Origin: Methylopila jiangsuensis
GTDB lineage: Bacteria > Pseudomonadota > Alphaproteobacteria > Rhizobiales > Methylopilaceae
Assembly: GCF_027922305.1 (NCBI RefSeq)
Contig: NZ_BSFK01000016.1
Span: 740,565 to 804,564, forward strand
Reading direction: 5' to 3'
DNA length: 64,000 bases
Below the pieces are notes generated by a model. That model did not search any database, was not told the DNA's origin, and saw only the letters and a program-made list of their open reading frames with translations. The position numbers and the translations under genes were made by a program. The stretch's first letter is position 1. Every line of letters starts with the position of its first letter. This document shows, in pieces, positions 34,143 through 41,573 of the stretch.

Positions 34143-34481
34143 ATGAACCTGCTCGCCATCCTCGGGCTGCTGCTCGCCGCCCACGCGCTCTGCGACTACC
34201 CGCTGCAGGGCGACTGGCTCAGCCGAGCCAAGAACCACACGCTCAACCTCGTGCCGGGCGAAGCGATCTGGCCCGGCGCGCTCGCCGCGCACGCAGCGAT
34301 CCACGGCGCCGCTGTCGGGCTCATCACGGGCTCGCACTGGCTGGGCCTCGCGGAGACCGTCGCCCACGCGGCCATCGACTACGCCAAGTGCGACGGCCGC
34401 CTTTCCTACAACGCAGATCAGGCGCTGCACGTCGCCTGCAAGCTGGCCTGGGTGGCGCTGCTCGCCGCCGGGTTGGCGTGA
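34143..34481 (+). CDS. DUF3307 membrane protein in the lysis cluster
   Basis: This 112-residue protein matches DUF3307, with helix 1 LLAILGLLLAAHALCDYPLQG, a W-L-S-R-A-K-N turn, and GALAAHAAIHG later. It probably has two or three membrane helices. GGAGG lies 5 bases before the ATG at 34143. Members of this family are common beside phage lysis genes; the exact role is not known. Confidence 0.7.
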   Translation: MNLLAILGLLLAAHALCDYPLQGDWLSRAKNHTLNLVPGEAIWPGALAAHAAIHGAAVGLITGSHWLGLAETVAHAAIDYAKCDGRLSYNADQALHVACKLAWVALLAAGLA

Positions 34482-34496
34482 TCGGACCCCACCCCC

Positions 34497-34895
34497 ATGG
34501 ACATCCTCTCCGAAATCTGGGCCGGCCTTCGGCCTCACGTCGTCGAGACCGCGGTCGTCATCGGCGCGGCCGCGATGGCCTTCGCCGCAGCCAAGGCGCT
34601 CGAAGCGCTGAAGACCATCAAGGATCGCGAGCTGGCGCTCTCGCTCTACCGCACGATCGAGAACGGCCTGAAGGCGATCATCGCCCGCCGCGCGCTCGCC
34701 GGCGCCGACCTCGGGCCGGCCACCACCGGCGCGATCGTCCGCGAGGTGATCGACTTCGCGAAGGACAACAACCCGGCGGCGGTGACGAAGCTCGGGCAGT
34801 CCGACGACGCGCTGCACGAGAAGGTGCTGGCCCGCCTGCCGGAGGCCAAGGCCGCCGTCGTGGAGGCGGCTGCGAAGCTCGCCGACGCGAAGTGA
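34497..34895 (+). CDS. Holin-like membrane protein
   Basis: A 132-residue protein with one hydrophobic helix (residues 16-35, VETAVVIGAAAMAFAAAKAL) and a mostly charged helical tail. Location after endolysin and size fit a class III-like holin or accessory lysis protein of alphaproteobacterial phages. The evidence is topology and context only. Confidence 0.55.
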   Translation: MDILSEIWAGLRPHVVETAVVIGAAAMAFAAAKALEALKTIKDRELALSLYRTIENGLKAIIARRALAGADLGPATTGAIVREVIDFAKDNNPAAVTKLGQSDDALHEKVLARLPEAKAAVVEAAAKLADAK

Positions 34896-34905
34896 GGCGA
34901 CGTGC

Positions 34906-35181
34906 GTGTCCGAGGTCCTGACGGCCGTACAGAGCTTCCTCGCGTTCCTGTTCAAGGAGCTTGGCCCGGCGGGCGGCCTGCTCGCCGGGTTCTGCGGATT
35001 CCTCGTGTGGAGGCTCTGGCGGGCGGACAACCGCATCGACGAGTTGACCGACAAGCTCCTCGCGGTCGGCGACAAGGCCACCGACAAGGTGACCGAACTC
35101 GCCGGCGAACGTCGATCCTCGGACAGCAAGCTCGCGAAGGCGCTGGAAGACATCACCACCCAGATCAGAAGCGGGCGGTAA
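34906..35181 (+). CDS. Small membrane-anchored lysis-region protein
   Basis: The 91-residue product starts with a GTG and has a single membrane helix (about 18-38, ELGPAGGLLAGFCGFLVWRL), followed by a charged coiled coil. This layout fits an inner-membrane spanin (Rz-like) or a holin partner. No outer-membrane lipoprotein partner is obvious nearby. Confidence 0.55.
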   Translation: MSEVLTAVQSFLAFLFKELGPAGGLLAGFCGFLVWRLWRADNRIDELTDKLLAVGDKATDKVTELAGERRSSDSKLAKALEDITTQIRSGR

Positions 35182-35183
35182 CG

Positions 35184-35390
35184 ATGAGGTGGATCATGCA
35201 GGTGGTCAGCCGCGTCTGGGCGAAAGCCACACTCCGATCCGACCGGCGCGCCGCCGGGGCGCTGCGGTTCGCGGACGCCAAACTGGCTGAAATCGACAGG
35301 ATCGCGGGAGAGGCGACGCCGGGCTCTGAACGGCTGCGGCGCGCTCTCGACCATCTCGGCGTGGCGTTGCATGGCAGGGGGGGGCGATGA
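35184..35390 (+). CDS. Small hypothetical lysis-region protein
   Basis: A 68-residue basic, helical protein starts at the ATG at 35184. It overlaps the next gene by 4 bases (ATGA). No motif is seen. Its start lies just 2 bases past the previous stop, indicating one operon. Confidence 0.55.
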   Translation: MRWIMQVVSRVWAKATLRSDRRAAGALRFADAKLAEIDRIAGEATPGSERLRRALDHLGVALHGRGGR

Positions 35391-35878
35391 CCGTCGAATG
35401 GACCTATTGGCTGTATGCGGCGATCCAGTCGCTGCTTCTGCAGGTGTGCGCGATCTCCTGCGTCGTGTTCGCGGTCTGGAGCTGGGAGACGCGCCGGCTC
35501 CGGCCGCGGCCGGAGCTGTGGCCGATCCTGCCGCTCTCGATCTTCACGCATGCGGCCATCGCCGTGCTGGCCGTGCGATGGATCTACCCGCGGGCGATTG
35601 ATGCGAGCTTCTCGGTTCGGATGCTCCAGATCGTCACCGAGAGCCAGTCCTACACGGCCTATGCGATGACGCAGGCGGCGCTTCTGACGGCCGTGGCGTC
35701 GAAGATGGTCCTGGTCTGGCGCGTCCGAGGCTGGTCGCGGCCGGGGCTGACGCTGCTCCTGGCTGCGATGCTGGCGGCCGCGGTCGGCGCGACCGAAGCA
35801 CACCGCCGGGCCATCGGCGCCTTCTGCCAGCGGGAGCCGGCGGTCTGCGCCGCGCCGACGTGGGAGGCGCCGGGGTGA
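35387..35878 (+). CDS. Multi-pass membrane protein
   Basis: The 163-residue protein has about four hydrophobic helices (roughly 10-32, 45-65, 90-110 and 120-138) and a Cys-containing C-terminal segment ending in Pro and Gly. It is the last rightward gene of the lysis cluster. A holin-like or host-interaction role is possible; no family is recognised. Confidence 0.6.
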   Translation: MTVEWTYWLYAAIQSLLLQVCAISCVVFAVWSWETRRLRPRPELWPILPLSIFTHAAIAVLAVRWIYPRAIDASFSVRMLQIVTESQSYTAYAMTQAALLTAVASKMVLVWRVRGWSRPGLTLLLAAMLAAAVGATEAHRRAIGAFCQREPAVCAAPTWEAPG

Positions 35879-35880
35879 TT

Positions 35881-36018
35881 TCACCCCGCCCACATCGCCG
35901 GCCATGCCAGTGCCAGCCCGAAGCCAAGCGCCGCGGATGCGAGCAGGACCGCCCGCCAGCCGGGCCATCTCGGGTCCGGCTCGTCGTCGCCCCAGTGGCC
36001 GCGGCCGTCGCGTTTCAT
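35881..36018 (-). CDS. 45-residue single-pass membrane protein
   Basis: A leftward frame encodes a charged N-terminus (MKRDGRGHWGDDEPDPRWPG) and then one hydrophobic helix (residues 21-43) ending WAG. Its ATG overlaps the stop of the gene at 36015 as ATGA, so it is probably coupled to that gene. It would be missed by length filters. No function is known. Confidence 0.55.
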   Translation of the reverse strand: MKRDGRGHWGDDEPDPRWPGWRAVLLASAALGFGLALAWPAMWAG

Positions 36019-36332
36019 TTCTGCGCGCCGGCCGGCGCTGCGGGGAGCCCGCCGCCACGGATCATATGAGCGAGCGCCATCACCGCGACGCGTCCTTGCG
36101 CGACGATGATGTTGGGCGCGAGCGTCATCTGCTTGGCGATCCGCGGGCTGTGGAACTGCTTGACCTCTATAGACAGCCCGTGGTCAGGCAGATCGAAGTC
36201 GAGGGCGCCGGCGCCAAGGTGCGTATCGTGCGGGATCACATAGCGTATGCCGGCGCTGTCCAGAGCTTCGCGGATCGCGCGCTCCATCGGGTCATCCCGA
36301 AAGTCGTTTTGGTTTCGTGTTTCATGTTGCAT
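36015..36332 (-). CDS. Small protein with possible PD-(D/E)XK nuclease motif
   Basis: The 105-residue protein contains an N-terminal helix with E17, then GAGALDFDLPDHG and the strand SIEVKQF, giving D45 with E56-V-K58. That spacing matches the PD-(D/E)XK restriction-endonuclease fold in very short form. I use the ATG at 36332, shortly after a GGA-rich stretch. A DNA cutting or repair role is inferred from the motif only. It is followed by a coupled membrane peptide. Confidence 0.6.
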   Translation of the reverse strand: MQHETRNQNDFRDDPMERAIREALDSAGIRYVIPHDTHLGAGALDFDLPDHGLSIEVKQFHSPRIAKQMTLAPNIIVAQGRVAVMALAHMIRGGGLPAAPAGAQK

Positions 36333-36365
36333 CTTTTCCAGGAGGGCGGCAGTATGCGTGGGCTT

Positions 36366-36468
36366 GCACGCAGTCAGCGTGAGCCGCCGATGCTCCGGCG
36401 TCGGTTGGCAAGGGCGAATGCCCAACAGATAAGGCCCGCGCTCCGGCGCGGGCCGCTGTGTTTTCAGG
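36366..36468. repeat. Copy 2 of a ~103-bp duplicated intergenic block
   Basis: This block is repeated at 36768-36871, with about 15% differences and one indel. Both start GCACGCAGTC and end TTTTCAGG, and both contain the same terminator stem and an ACAGATAA segment. Each copy lies directly after a leftward gene and before the next one. Confidence 0.8.
36433..36454 (-). terminator. Terminator of the leftward XRE gene
   Basis: GGCCCGCGC and GCGCGGGCC form a 9-bp stem with a four-base loop. On the minus strand it is followed by TTAT and lies 10 bases after the stop at 36464. The same stem occurs at 36836-36857. Confidence 0.65.
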
Positions 36469-36697
36469 GCTCGATTCCAGCCTTGGCGCGAAACATCTCC
36501 CAAAGCGCAGGCCGCATCGCCCGCCCTTCGGGAGAGCCCACGGGCGCCTCCCAATTCTGCCACGCGCGGGAAGACGCCTGCACCAGATCGGCCGCCTGCT
36601 TCTGTGTCAGCCCGACAGCCTCTCGGGCGGCCTTGATCTGCTCAGGCGTCGGCGTGCCAGGACGGTTTCGCGTGCTGCGCTTTGGGTGGTTGACCAT
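36464..36697 (-). CDS. XRE-family transcriptional regulator, small
   Basis: This 77-residue protein has a helix-turn-helix of XRE type at about 19-50 (PEQIKAAREAVGLTQKQAAD, then SSRAWQNWE). Proteins with the ending WEMFRAKAGI are found widely in phages and plasmids. It likely controls genes on this accessory arm. Start is the ATG at 36697 behind AAGGGA. It lies between the two copies of the terminator block. Confidence 0.75.
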   Translation of the reverse strand: MVNHPKRSTRNRPGTPTPEQIKAAREAVGLTQKQAADLVQASSRAWQNWEAPVGSPEGRAMRPALWEMFRAKAGIEP

Positions 36698-36767
36698 TGG
36701 GCCGTGGTCCCTTTTACTTGGATCGCCCGCTGGCAATCTCTGAGAACGGTGCGCGGCGGGCGCTGCT

Positions 36768-36871
36768 GCACGCAGTCGGTGTGACCCGCCGATGCTCCGG
36801 TGTCGGTTGGGAAGGACGATATGTCCAACAGATAAGGCCCGCGCTCCGGCGCGGGCCGTTCTGTTTTCAGG
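36768..36871. repeat. Copy 1 of a ~103-bp duplicated intergenic block
   Basis: This is the partner of the block at 36366-36468. It lies between the stop of the gene at 36867 and the start of the XRE gene. The most conserved stretches are the stem at 36836-36857 and the adjoining GCCGATGCTCCGG. Confidence 0.8.
36836..36857 (-). terminator. Terminator of the leftward gene at 36867
   Basis: The stem sequence is identical to that at 36433-36454 and also reads into TTAT on the minus strand, 9 bases after the stop. Confidence 0.65.
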
Positions 36872-37175
36872 CTTCGGCGTAGCGATCCAGCCGCTCCTGC
36901 GCGTCCGGCGCAGTGAGGTCGATGCGGTCGATGATGCGGCCTTGCGCGCCAAGAGACAGCACCATCACGCTCATGTCGGCGGTCGTGTCCGCCATGATCT
37001 GGCGTCGCGGACGGGTTTTGTAGCGGCCATCACGAACGGCGAAGTTGGTCTGCCGAACAGGGCCGCTTTCGCGCCAGACGTTGCACGGACAGCCGGCCGG
37101 ACGAGAGGCCATGTGGTTCATGTCGGCGATGATGTCGGCCTTGCGGGCGGCGGCGACAGTGGCGAGCGCGATCAT
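36867..37175 (-). CDS. Hypothetical phage accessory protein
   Basis: The 102-residue protein starts at an ATG with GGAG 8 bases upstream. It has a possible zinc-ligand-poor Cys pair (CPCNVW) and a basic stretch RYKTRPRRQ, then a beta pattern ending in LDRYAEA. No family recognised. It follows the gene at 37204 by 28 bases in the same direction. Confidence 0.6.
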   Translation of the reverse strand: MIALATVAAARKADIIADMNHMASRPAGCPCNVWRESGPVRQTNFAVRDGRYKTRPRRQIMADTTADMSVMVLSLGAQGRIIDRIDLTAPDAQERLDRYAEA

Positions 37176-37203
37176 TGTGATTTCTCCGGTGGTGGGCTGT
37201 GGA

Positions 37204-37569
37204 TCAGGCGGCGCGAGCGAGGTCGCGCTGGCACATGTCGATCATGAGCGAGGCGTACGACTTGGTGAGCATGTCGCGGTTGATGACGTCGTAGGGGCTG
37301 CCGCCCGTCTGCTCCAGCAGGCCGGCGAGGAACCAGACCTGCTTCGAGGTCGCCGGCGTGGAGCGCCATGCGCGGTCGGCGTACATGTCGAGGGTCTTGG
37401 CGATCTCCTTGCGGGTGAGGGCCGGCTTGCGCAGCTTGGCGTAGGCCTGGCAGAGGGCGTCCTGCCAGAAGGCGCGGGCCGAGCCGCCGAGGCGCGCGGC
37501 CGCTTCACGGGCGAAGCCCCACGCCATCGCGAAGGCGCTGCGGGTCTGGGTGGAAGTGAGCTTGGTCAT
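37204..37569 (-). CDS. Hypothetical phage accessory protein
   Basis: The 121-residue helical protein begins MTKLTSTQTRSAFAMAWGFA. It has an N-terminal Arg/Ala-rich helix, an AKLRKPALTRKEIAKTLDMY stretch, and a Trp-containing turn. A longer frame to 37659 would place the promoter at 37631-37659 inside coding DNA, so the ATG at 37569 is preferred. No function is known. Confidence 0.6.
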   Translation of the reverse strand: MTKLTSTQTRSAFAMAWGFAREAAARLGGSARAFWQDALCQAYAKLRKPALTRKEIAKTLDMYADRAWRSTPATSKQVWFLAGLLEQTGGSPYDVINRDMLTKSYASLMIDMCQRDLARAA

Positions 37570-37630
37570 TTTCGCCGTCCAGCCCCTGTTCCGGCGAGGC
37601 GCCCGTATCGGCTCGCTGCCGATGTCTAGA

Positions 37631-37659
37631 TAAGTACACACATTGAGTGTCATCGTCAA
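37631..37659 (-). promoter_or_regulatory. Promoter for the leftward 37.6-35.9 kb operon
   Basis: On the minus strand TTGACG (37654-37659) is followed by 17 bases and TACTTA (37631-37636), about 60 bases ahead of the ATG at 37569. The -10 match is imperfect. Confidence 0.45.
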
Positions 37660-37749
37660 CGGATTTTACGATTTTTCTTTTGTGATGGCGAAAGTTTCTT
37701 GTTCTCTTTCCGTTCTCATGGAATCCAGGGTATTCGAAAAGGATGGTGG

Positions 37750-39183
37750 TTAGGTCAATCCCGCCAGATCCATTTCGATGGTGGCTAGGCCGCTCTGGCG
37801 GCCTGTACTGACGTAGCGGCCGCCTTCGACCTGGCGGAAGGATTCGAAGCTCGACTGCATGGCCCGCGTCGCCTTGTCGATGTCGACGCCCCACGCTGTC
37901 GACGGCAGGGGCGGAGCCTCTCCGATGTACTGGACGGACTTGCCGGGATGCCGGTCGCGGAAGGTGCGTTTCTCCAGCGGCGACGACAGCATCAGCTTGC
38001 CGCGGATGATCGGGAACGAATAGCCGCGACCGGCGGCTTGCATCGTGTCGAGCATGCGGTTGACGCTCTCGACATAGGCCGTCGTATATCGATGGTCGAA
38101 GTAGTTGAAGACGTGCTCGTACCAGTCCCTGCCGATCGTCAGCTTGGCTTTGAACTCCTTCGCAATCGGGTCGGGCAGCGCCCGCCGCCACGTCGCATAG
38201 TCCCTCTCAGCTTCGACCCGGGTCTGGCAGTTGTAGATCTCGAAGAACCGCTCCTTCGTCCAGTAGGCGTGAGCGAGTTCGGGGTAGCGGTTCCACCACT
38301 CCCTAACGGTCGCTCGGGCTTCCCCCTCCAGATCGTTCGACCGAGTCCAGAACAACGTCTTCGACATCTTCAGGCGAACCGCGCGGCCGACGTGCTCGGA
38401 GCGGATGCCCTTGGCGACGCGGATGCGAACGGCGTCCATCGCCTCGTTGGCGCGGCGGATCACGTGGAATTTGTCGGTGACGACCGGGACGCCCTTAAAA
38501 ATGTCCTGCGCCATCGTGAGGTAGGCTCGATATTGGTCGATGCAGATGACCTCGACCTTGTGTCGGTCCGGCAGATCCTCAAGATAGGCCCTAAGAGCCT
38601 CCCGGCGGTCAGGAAGGACGTTCAAAACGGTCCTCTCCTCGATGTTGCCGATGACCGCTCGGAAGTCGCCCAGGAGCTTCTTTTCGTCGATCCCGAGCAC
38701 CCGCGGCGTCTCGCGTTGGACGAGCGCAACCTTCGCGTTGATGTACTCGTGGATGATGGCGCGGGCCGTGCCCTCGCTGACGTAAGCAATCCTTGCGACC
38801 TCGGAGTGGGTGTTGGATTGCTTCAGGCCCTCGCGGGCGATGAACACGTAAAGCCGATCCGTCATCCAGCGATCGGGCCGGACGTGCGGCAGGATCTCTG
38901 ACAGTCCGCGGCGCCCGCAGTTCCGGCATCTACCCTTCTGAACCTGCATGCTGATCAAGACGGGACGCCCGCCATGAGGCGTGTCGTTGATGTCGCGATG
39001 CCGAACGCCGTCTTTAACGACGTCCGGGTCGGTGCAGCAGATCTGGAAGCTTGGAGCGACGGTCTCTGCATCGACCATCAGCACGACGTCGGCTTCTTGG
39101 CCGCGCCTAGTTGGACGGATCTGCTCCGTTACGTTCGTCGTCCGGATGCCAGGCAGTCCCAGAAAGTCGAAGCTTCCGCTCAC
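37750..39183 (-). CDS. ISL3-family DDE transposase
   Basis: This 477-residue protein has the ISL3 plan: N-terminal FDFLGLPGI, a zinc finger with paired Cys (QICC and CRNCGRRG), a winged-helix-like region (about 110-150), and a DDE catalytic core. The core shows LGIDEKKLLGDF, then CIDQYRAY followed by VTDKFHVIRRANEAMD, and the final Glu in AYVESVNRMLDTM. It starts with a GTG and overlaps the upstream ribbon-helix-helix gene by 77 bases. I see no clear terminal inverted repeats, so it may be a phage-borne, domesticated or decayed element. Confidence 0.85.
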   Translation of the reverse strand: MSGSFDFLGLPGIRTTNVTEQIRPTRRGQEADVVLMVDAETVAPSFQICCTDPDVVKDGVRHRDINDTPHGGRPVLISMQVQKGRCRNCGRRGLSEILPHVRPDRWMTDRLYVFIAREGLKQSNTHSEVARIAYVSEGTARAIIHEYINAKVALVQRETPRVLGIDEKKLLGDFRAVIGNIEERTVLNVLPDRREALRAYLEDLPDRHKVEVICIDQYRAYLTMAQDIFKGVPVVTDKFHVIRRANEAMDAVRIRVAKGIRSEHVGRAVRLKMSKTLFWTRSNDLEGEARATVREWWNRYPELAHAYWTKERFFEIYNCQTRVEAERDYATWRRALPDPIAKEFKAKLTIGRDWYEHVFNYFDHRYTTAYVESVNRMLDTMQAAGRGYSFPIIRGKLMLSSPLEKRTFRDRHPGKSVQYIGEAPPLPSTAWGVDIDKATRAMQSSFESFRQVEGGRYVSTGRQSGLATIEMDLAGLT

Positions 39184-39358
39184 GCCGTTTGATCTCTCGC
39201 TCTACAGCCTCTTGGACGAACGCTGTGCGCGTCTGTCCCTCAAGCACGCCGTCGATGCGCTCGAACGTCCCAGCCGGGAAGCGAGCGGGCATCTGCTCAT
39301 GATTGACCTTTGGGCGCCCCACGGCCGCAGCATTTCTAGATATCAGGTTATGAGTCAA
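39107..39358 (-). CDS. Ribbon-helix-helix regulator preceding the transposase
   Basis: The 83-residue protein has a short RHH domain (MPARFPAGTFERIDGVLEGQ, then TRTAFVQEAVEREIKRRERK) like YlcI/YnfO or antitoxin-type proteins. A TTG start is used because GAGG lies 5 bases upstream. The coding region overlaps the first AGATATCAG repeat, which suggests autoregulation. The overlap with the transposase gene suggests that the two are coexpressed. Confidence 0.65.
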   Translation of the reverse strand: MTHNLISRNAAAVGRPKVNHEQMPARFPAGTFERIDGVLEGQTRTAFVQEAVEREIKRRERKLRLSGTAWHPDDERNGADPSN

Positions 39359-39429
39359 ATCCGCCTCAAATTAGATATCAGATATTGTCCGCGTATCAGA
39401 TATCAGATACGGTCGCAATCAGATATCAG
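39338..39429. promoter_or_regulatory. Array of four AGATATCAG operator repeats
   Basis: AGATATCAG occurs at 39338, 39373, 39398 and 39421 in the divergent interval between the RHH gene and the rightward gene at 39443. The copies share a GATATC palindrome and are spaced 35, 25 and 23 bp. Such an array is a typical operator for RHH proteins. Confidence 0.75.
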
Positions 39430-39442
39430 TTTGGAGGTTCCG

Positions 39443-39778
39443 GTGAGCGCAAAAAATCTGACTTTGGCCGATGCACCTGCCAGCCTTGCGCTGCATGAAG
39501 GCCTGAACGCCCGCAGATCGGTTCAGGTCGCAGCTTTCAAGAAGTTCCAGCAGCGATCCGAATATCAGGGCGCGCTGATGGACATCGAGGCTCGTCGCAG
39601 GCGGTTCGTCGACAACGCGCTGTTCACCGCCTTTCTGGCGGGCTTTGCGGCCGGACGCGACGTGATCAAAGGCATCGCCGACGACTACATGACGAGTGAG
39701 AAACATCATCCCGACTACGTGCTGATACCTAAAGAAAAGTTTGAACAGCTTCTCTCGGCTGCAAAGGATTGCGCCTGA
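39443..39778 (+). CDS. Hypothetical protein divergent from the RHH-transposase pair
   Basis: The 111-residue product starts at a GTG behind GGAGG and is probably helical, with a charged middle (DIEARRRRFVDNAL) and a small hydrophobic patch FLAGFAAG. Its C-terminus reads YVLIPKEKFEQLLSAAKD. No domain is recognised. Its stop overlaps the next ATG (TGATG). Confidence 0.55.
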   Translation: MSAKNLTLADAPASLALHEGLNARRSVQVAAFKKFQQRSEYQGALMDIEARRRRFVDNALFTAFLAGFAAGRDVIKGIADDYMTSEKHHPDYVLIPKEKFEQLLSAAKDCA

Positions 39779-40443
39779 TGGGCAATTGGCGTGCAAACGA
39801 CGGAAACGCCGATCGCGCAATTTTCGATCGCGCAAAACAACGTGAGATTGATAGACTTAGAATAGAATCTGAGAATTTTCAATCCTTCTACGAAGAGCGT
39901 GCATGGCGCATGGCTTTTGCACTAGTCGAGCATTTCGAGATGCTGCAAAGCACGTTTTTAGCAGCGCAGCGCGACGCAATATACGAGTCTGACGGTCAAG
40001 CCAATTATGCTCTCTTAGCAAACGAAATCCACGATGTTTTGAAAAAGCATTTGGAAACTTACGAGGAGGCGAAGGAGTTGATCGAAAACGTAAATTCGCG
40101 GGTCATAAGCAAGAACAAGGAAACTTACGAGGGCAGCCTCGGTTGGCTCTACCACAGCCCCGACAGTGGGACGGAGTGGTCTGACCAGCATCCGGTCAGC
40201 AGTGGCGAGGTTCCGGATGCGTTGGAAATAAGACCCGCAACGGCGCAGAACTTGCGTGACGAACTTATCCGAGCTTGGGCGGCTCTGGATGAAATGTGCG
40301 CAGACTACAACGCATCTGAGGAAGCAATCGAAGATCTTCAAGCGGATTACGAGGAACTGAAATTCTGGGTTGATAACAACGACGCCCGCCCCATCGCGGA
40401 ACCTAAGCGCGCCTCCAAAGCGGCTCCGCCGAGTAAGACCTAA
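39778..40443 (+). CDS. AT-richer coiled-coil hypothetical protein
   Basis: The 221-residue protein is largely charged helix (residues 15-120 and 160-205, with LQADYEELKFWV) and has no recognised domain. Base composition and codon use (many AAA, GAA and ATA codons) differ clearly from the phage structural genes, pointing to a separate origin. It is coupled to the gene at 39443. A defence or counter-defence role would be guesswork. Confidence 0.6.
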   Translation: MGNWRANDGNADRAIFDRAKQREIDRLRIESENFQSFYEERAWRMAFALVEHFEMLQSTFLAAQRDAIYESDGQANYALLANEIHDVLKKHLETYEEAKELIENVNSRVISKNKETYEGSLGWLYHSPDSGTEWSDQHPVSSGEVPDALEIRPATAQNLRDELIRAWAALDEMCADYNASEEAIEDLQADYEELKFWVDNNDARPIAEPKRASKAAPPSKT

Positions 40444-40464
40444 GTCCTTCTGGAGCCGCCGTCC

Positions 40465-40499
40465 GGGGCTGCTGCGATACTTGACGTCTACGCAGCCCC
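40465..40499 (+). terminator. Hairpin downstream of the 39.4-40.4 kb operon
   Basis: GGGGCTGC (40465-40472) and GCAGCCCC (40492-40499) form a perfect 8-bp stem with a 19-base loop, 20 bases past the stop. There is no T-run. The rest of 40500-40625 holds no supported gene on either strand. Confidence 0.45.
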
Positions 40500-40625
40500 G
40501 GCCGTCTCCGTCGCGCCCTACGAACCACCATCCCTTGCGGAATCGGCCGTCAACTCGGAACGTCGAAAACCACCAGCCGTTTCGAATACACGGAATCCAT
40601 GGCCCGATCAGACCGGGAGGGCAGG

Positions 40626-40871
40626 ATGACACGACAGGCGGAGGCCGCCGAGTCGGCCGACGAGCTATTTCGTGACGAGCGCTTGGCCGCGGAGGCGGCG
40701 GAAATCGAGGATCTGATCGCCAAGGCTCACGGTGATCCGAGGGCGGCGATCGGCGCGCTGCTGGTGCAGCTCGCGGAGGTCGAGCGGGCGCGGCTGGAGG
40801 CGGATCGAGCGGCCTCGCTGGGCTATCGCCGTGGGCTCCAGCCGGAGCGGCCGGCGGAGGCGCAGCGATGA
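40626..40871 (+). CDS. Small helical hypothetical protein
   Basis: The 81-residue frame is preceded by GGGAGGGCAGG and is Ala/Glu/Arg-rich and helical, probably coiled coil. It overlaps the next start by 4 bases. No family recognised. Confidence 0.55.
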   Translation: MTRQAEAAESADELFRDERLAAEAAEIEDLIAKAHGDPRAAIGALLVQLAEVERARLEADRAASLGYRRGLQPERPAEAQR

Positions 40872-41122
40872 GGCCCGACAACCTCGACGGCGCCTATCAG
40901 GTCGAACACTGGCGGCGCGGCGTGCGTGGCTATGAGGTGACCGTGCGCGCGAGTGGGATCAGCGTCGCGCGGACAGCGTTTTGGGCGGTGGTGGACCAGC
41001 GCGGGGGCTCGCTGCATGAGGGCGATCAGCTCCTGCTCAGGCACGGCGCACGGGTGATCCTGACCTATCCACCGGAGGCCAGGGTAAAGGATGGCGAGGT
41101 CGCAACCTCTCGCAGCCTTTAA
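40868..41122 (+). CDS. Small hypothetical protein
   Basis: The 84-residue product has a beta-rich pattern (YEVTVRASGISVARTAFWAV, then ARVILTYPPEARV) and begins at an ATG overlapping the previous stop. It faces the leftward nuclease gene. Function unknown. Confidence 0.55.
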   Translation: MRPDNLDGAYQVEHWRRGVRGYEVTVRASGISVARTAFWAVVDQRGGSLHEGDQLLLRHGARVILTYPPEARVKDGEVATSRSL

Positions 41123-41159
41123 TCACACGCCGGCGGCGGCTGTAATGCAGCTCAGCCTT

Positions 41160-41573
41160 TCATTCCGGCCCGCACCACGTCGGGCGATCAGCCCGCCTGA
41201 GCGTGGGCCAAGGCTTAGCATGGCCCTCGCGGACGAGCAGCGCGCCGACGTCGCGGCCGTCAACGAACACCACAGCGACCGTCCGGCCGTAGCGGTCGGC
41301 GCCGGTGCGGCGGATCGTGACTGCGCCTGCCGCCACCAGCGCCTTGAGCCGGTCCCGCGCCGCCTCCGCGCGATAAAGCTCCAGCGGGCATTGCGCCTTG
41401 CGCAGCTCCGGCGCGTCGATGGGGCCGGCCTCCGAGCGTAGGCGGATGCGCTCGCCGTTGAGTTTCATCGTATCGCCGTCGATGACAATCAACCCGCCTT
41501 GCGTCTCGCTGGCGAGAGACAAGGCCGGGCTGACGAGCACCAAGAGCGCGGCGAGGTAAATCGAAGACCTCAT
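41160..41573 (-). CDS. Secreted staphylococcal-nuclease-like protein
   Basis: The 137-residue protein has a signal peptide (hydrophobic residues 5-19, cleavage likely near ALSLAS) and an SNase domain. The DNase motifs are IDGDTMKLNG (31-40), a variant RLRSEAGPIDAPE segment, and ADRYGRTVAVVFVDG. The segment before IDAPE is longer than usual. It would degrade nucleic acid outside or in the periplasm. It ends the leftward operon and overlaps the upstream gene by 4 bases. Confidence 0.82.
   Translation of the reverse strand: MRSSIYLAALLVLVSPALSLASETQGGLIVIDGDTMKLNGERIRLRSEAGPIDAPELRKAQCPLELYRAEAARDRLKALVAAGAVTIRRTGADRYGRTVAVVFVDGRDVGALLVREGHAKPWPTLRRADRPTWCGPE

Noticed and set aside
37660-39442. 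Terminal inverted repeats of an ISL3 element
   Set aside because: I compared the sequence on both sides of the transposase by eye and found no matching ends.
40015-40881. Minus-strand frame with repeated GWWF-like pieces
   Set aside because: It overlaps two plausible rightward genes and a hairpin, and has no good start. I could not support it.
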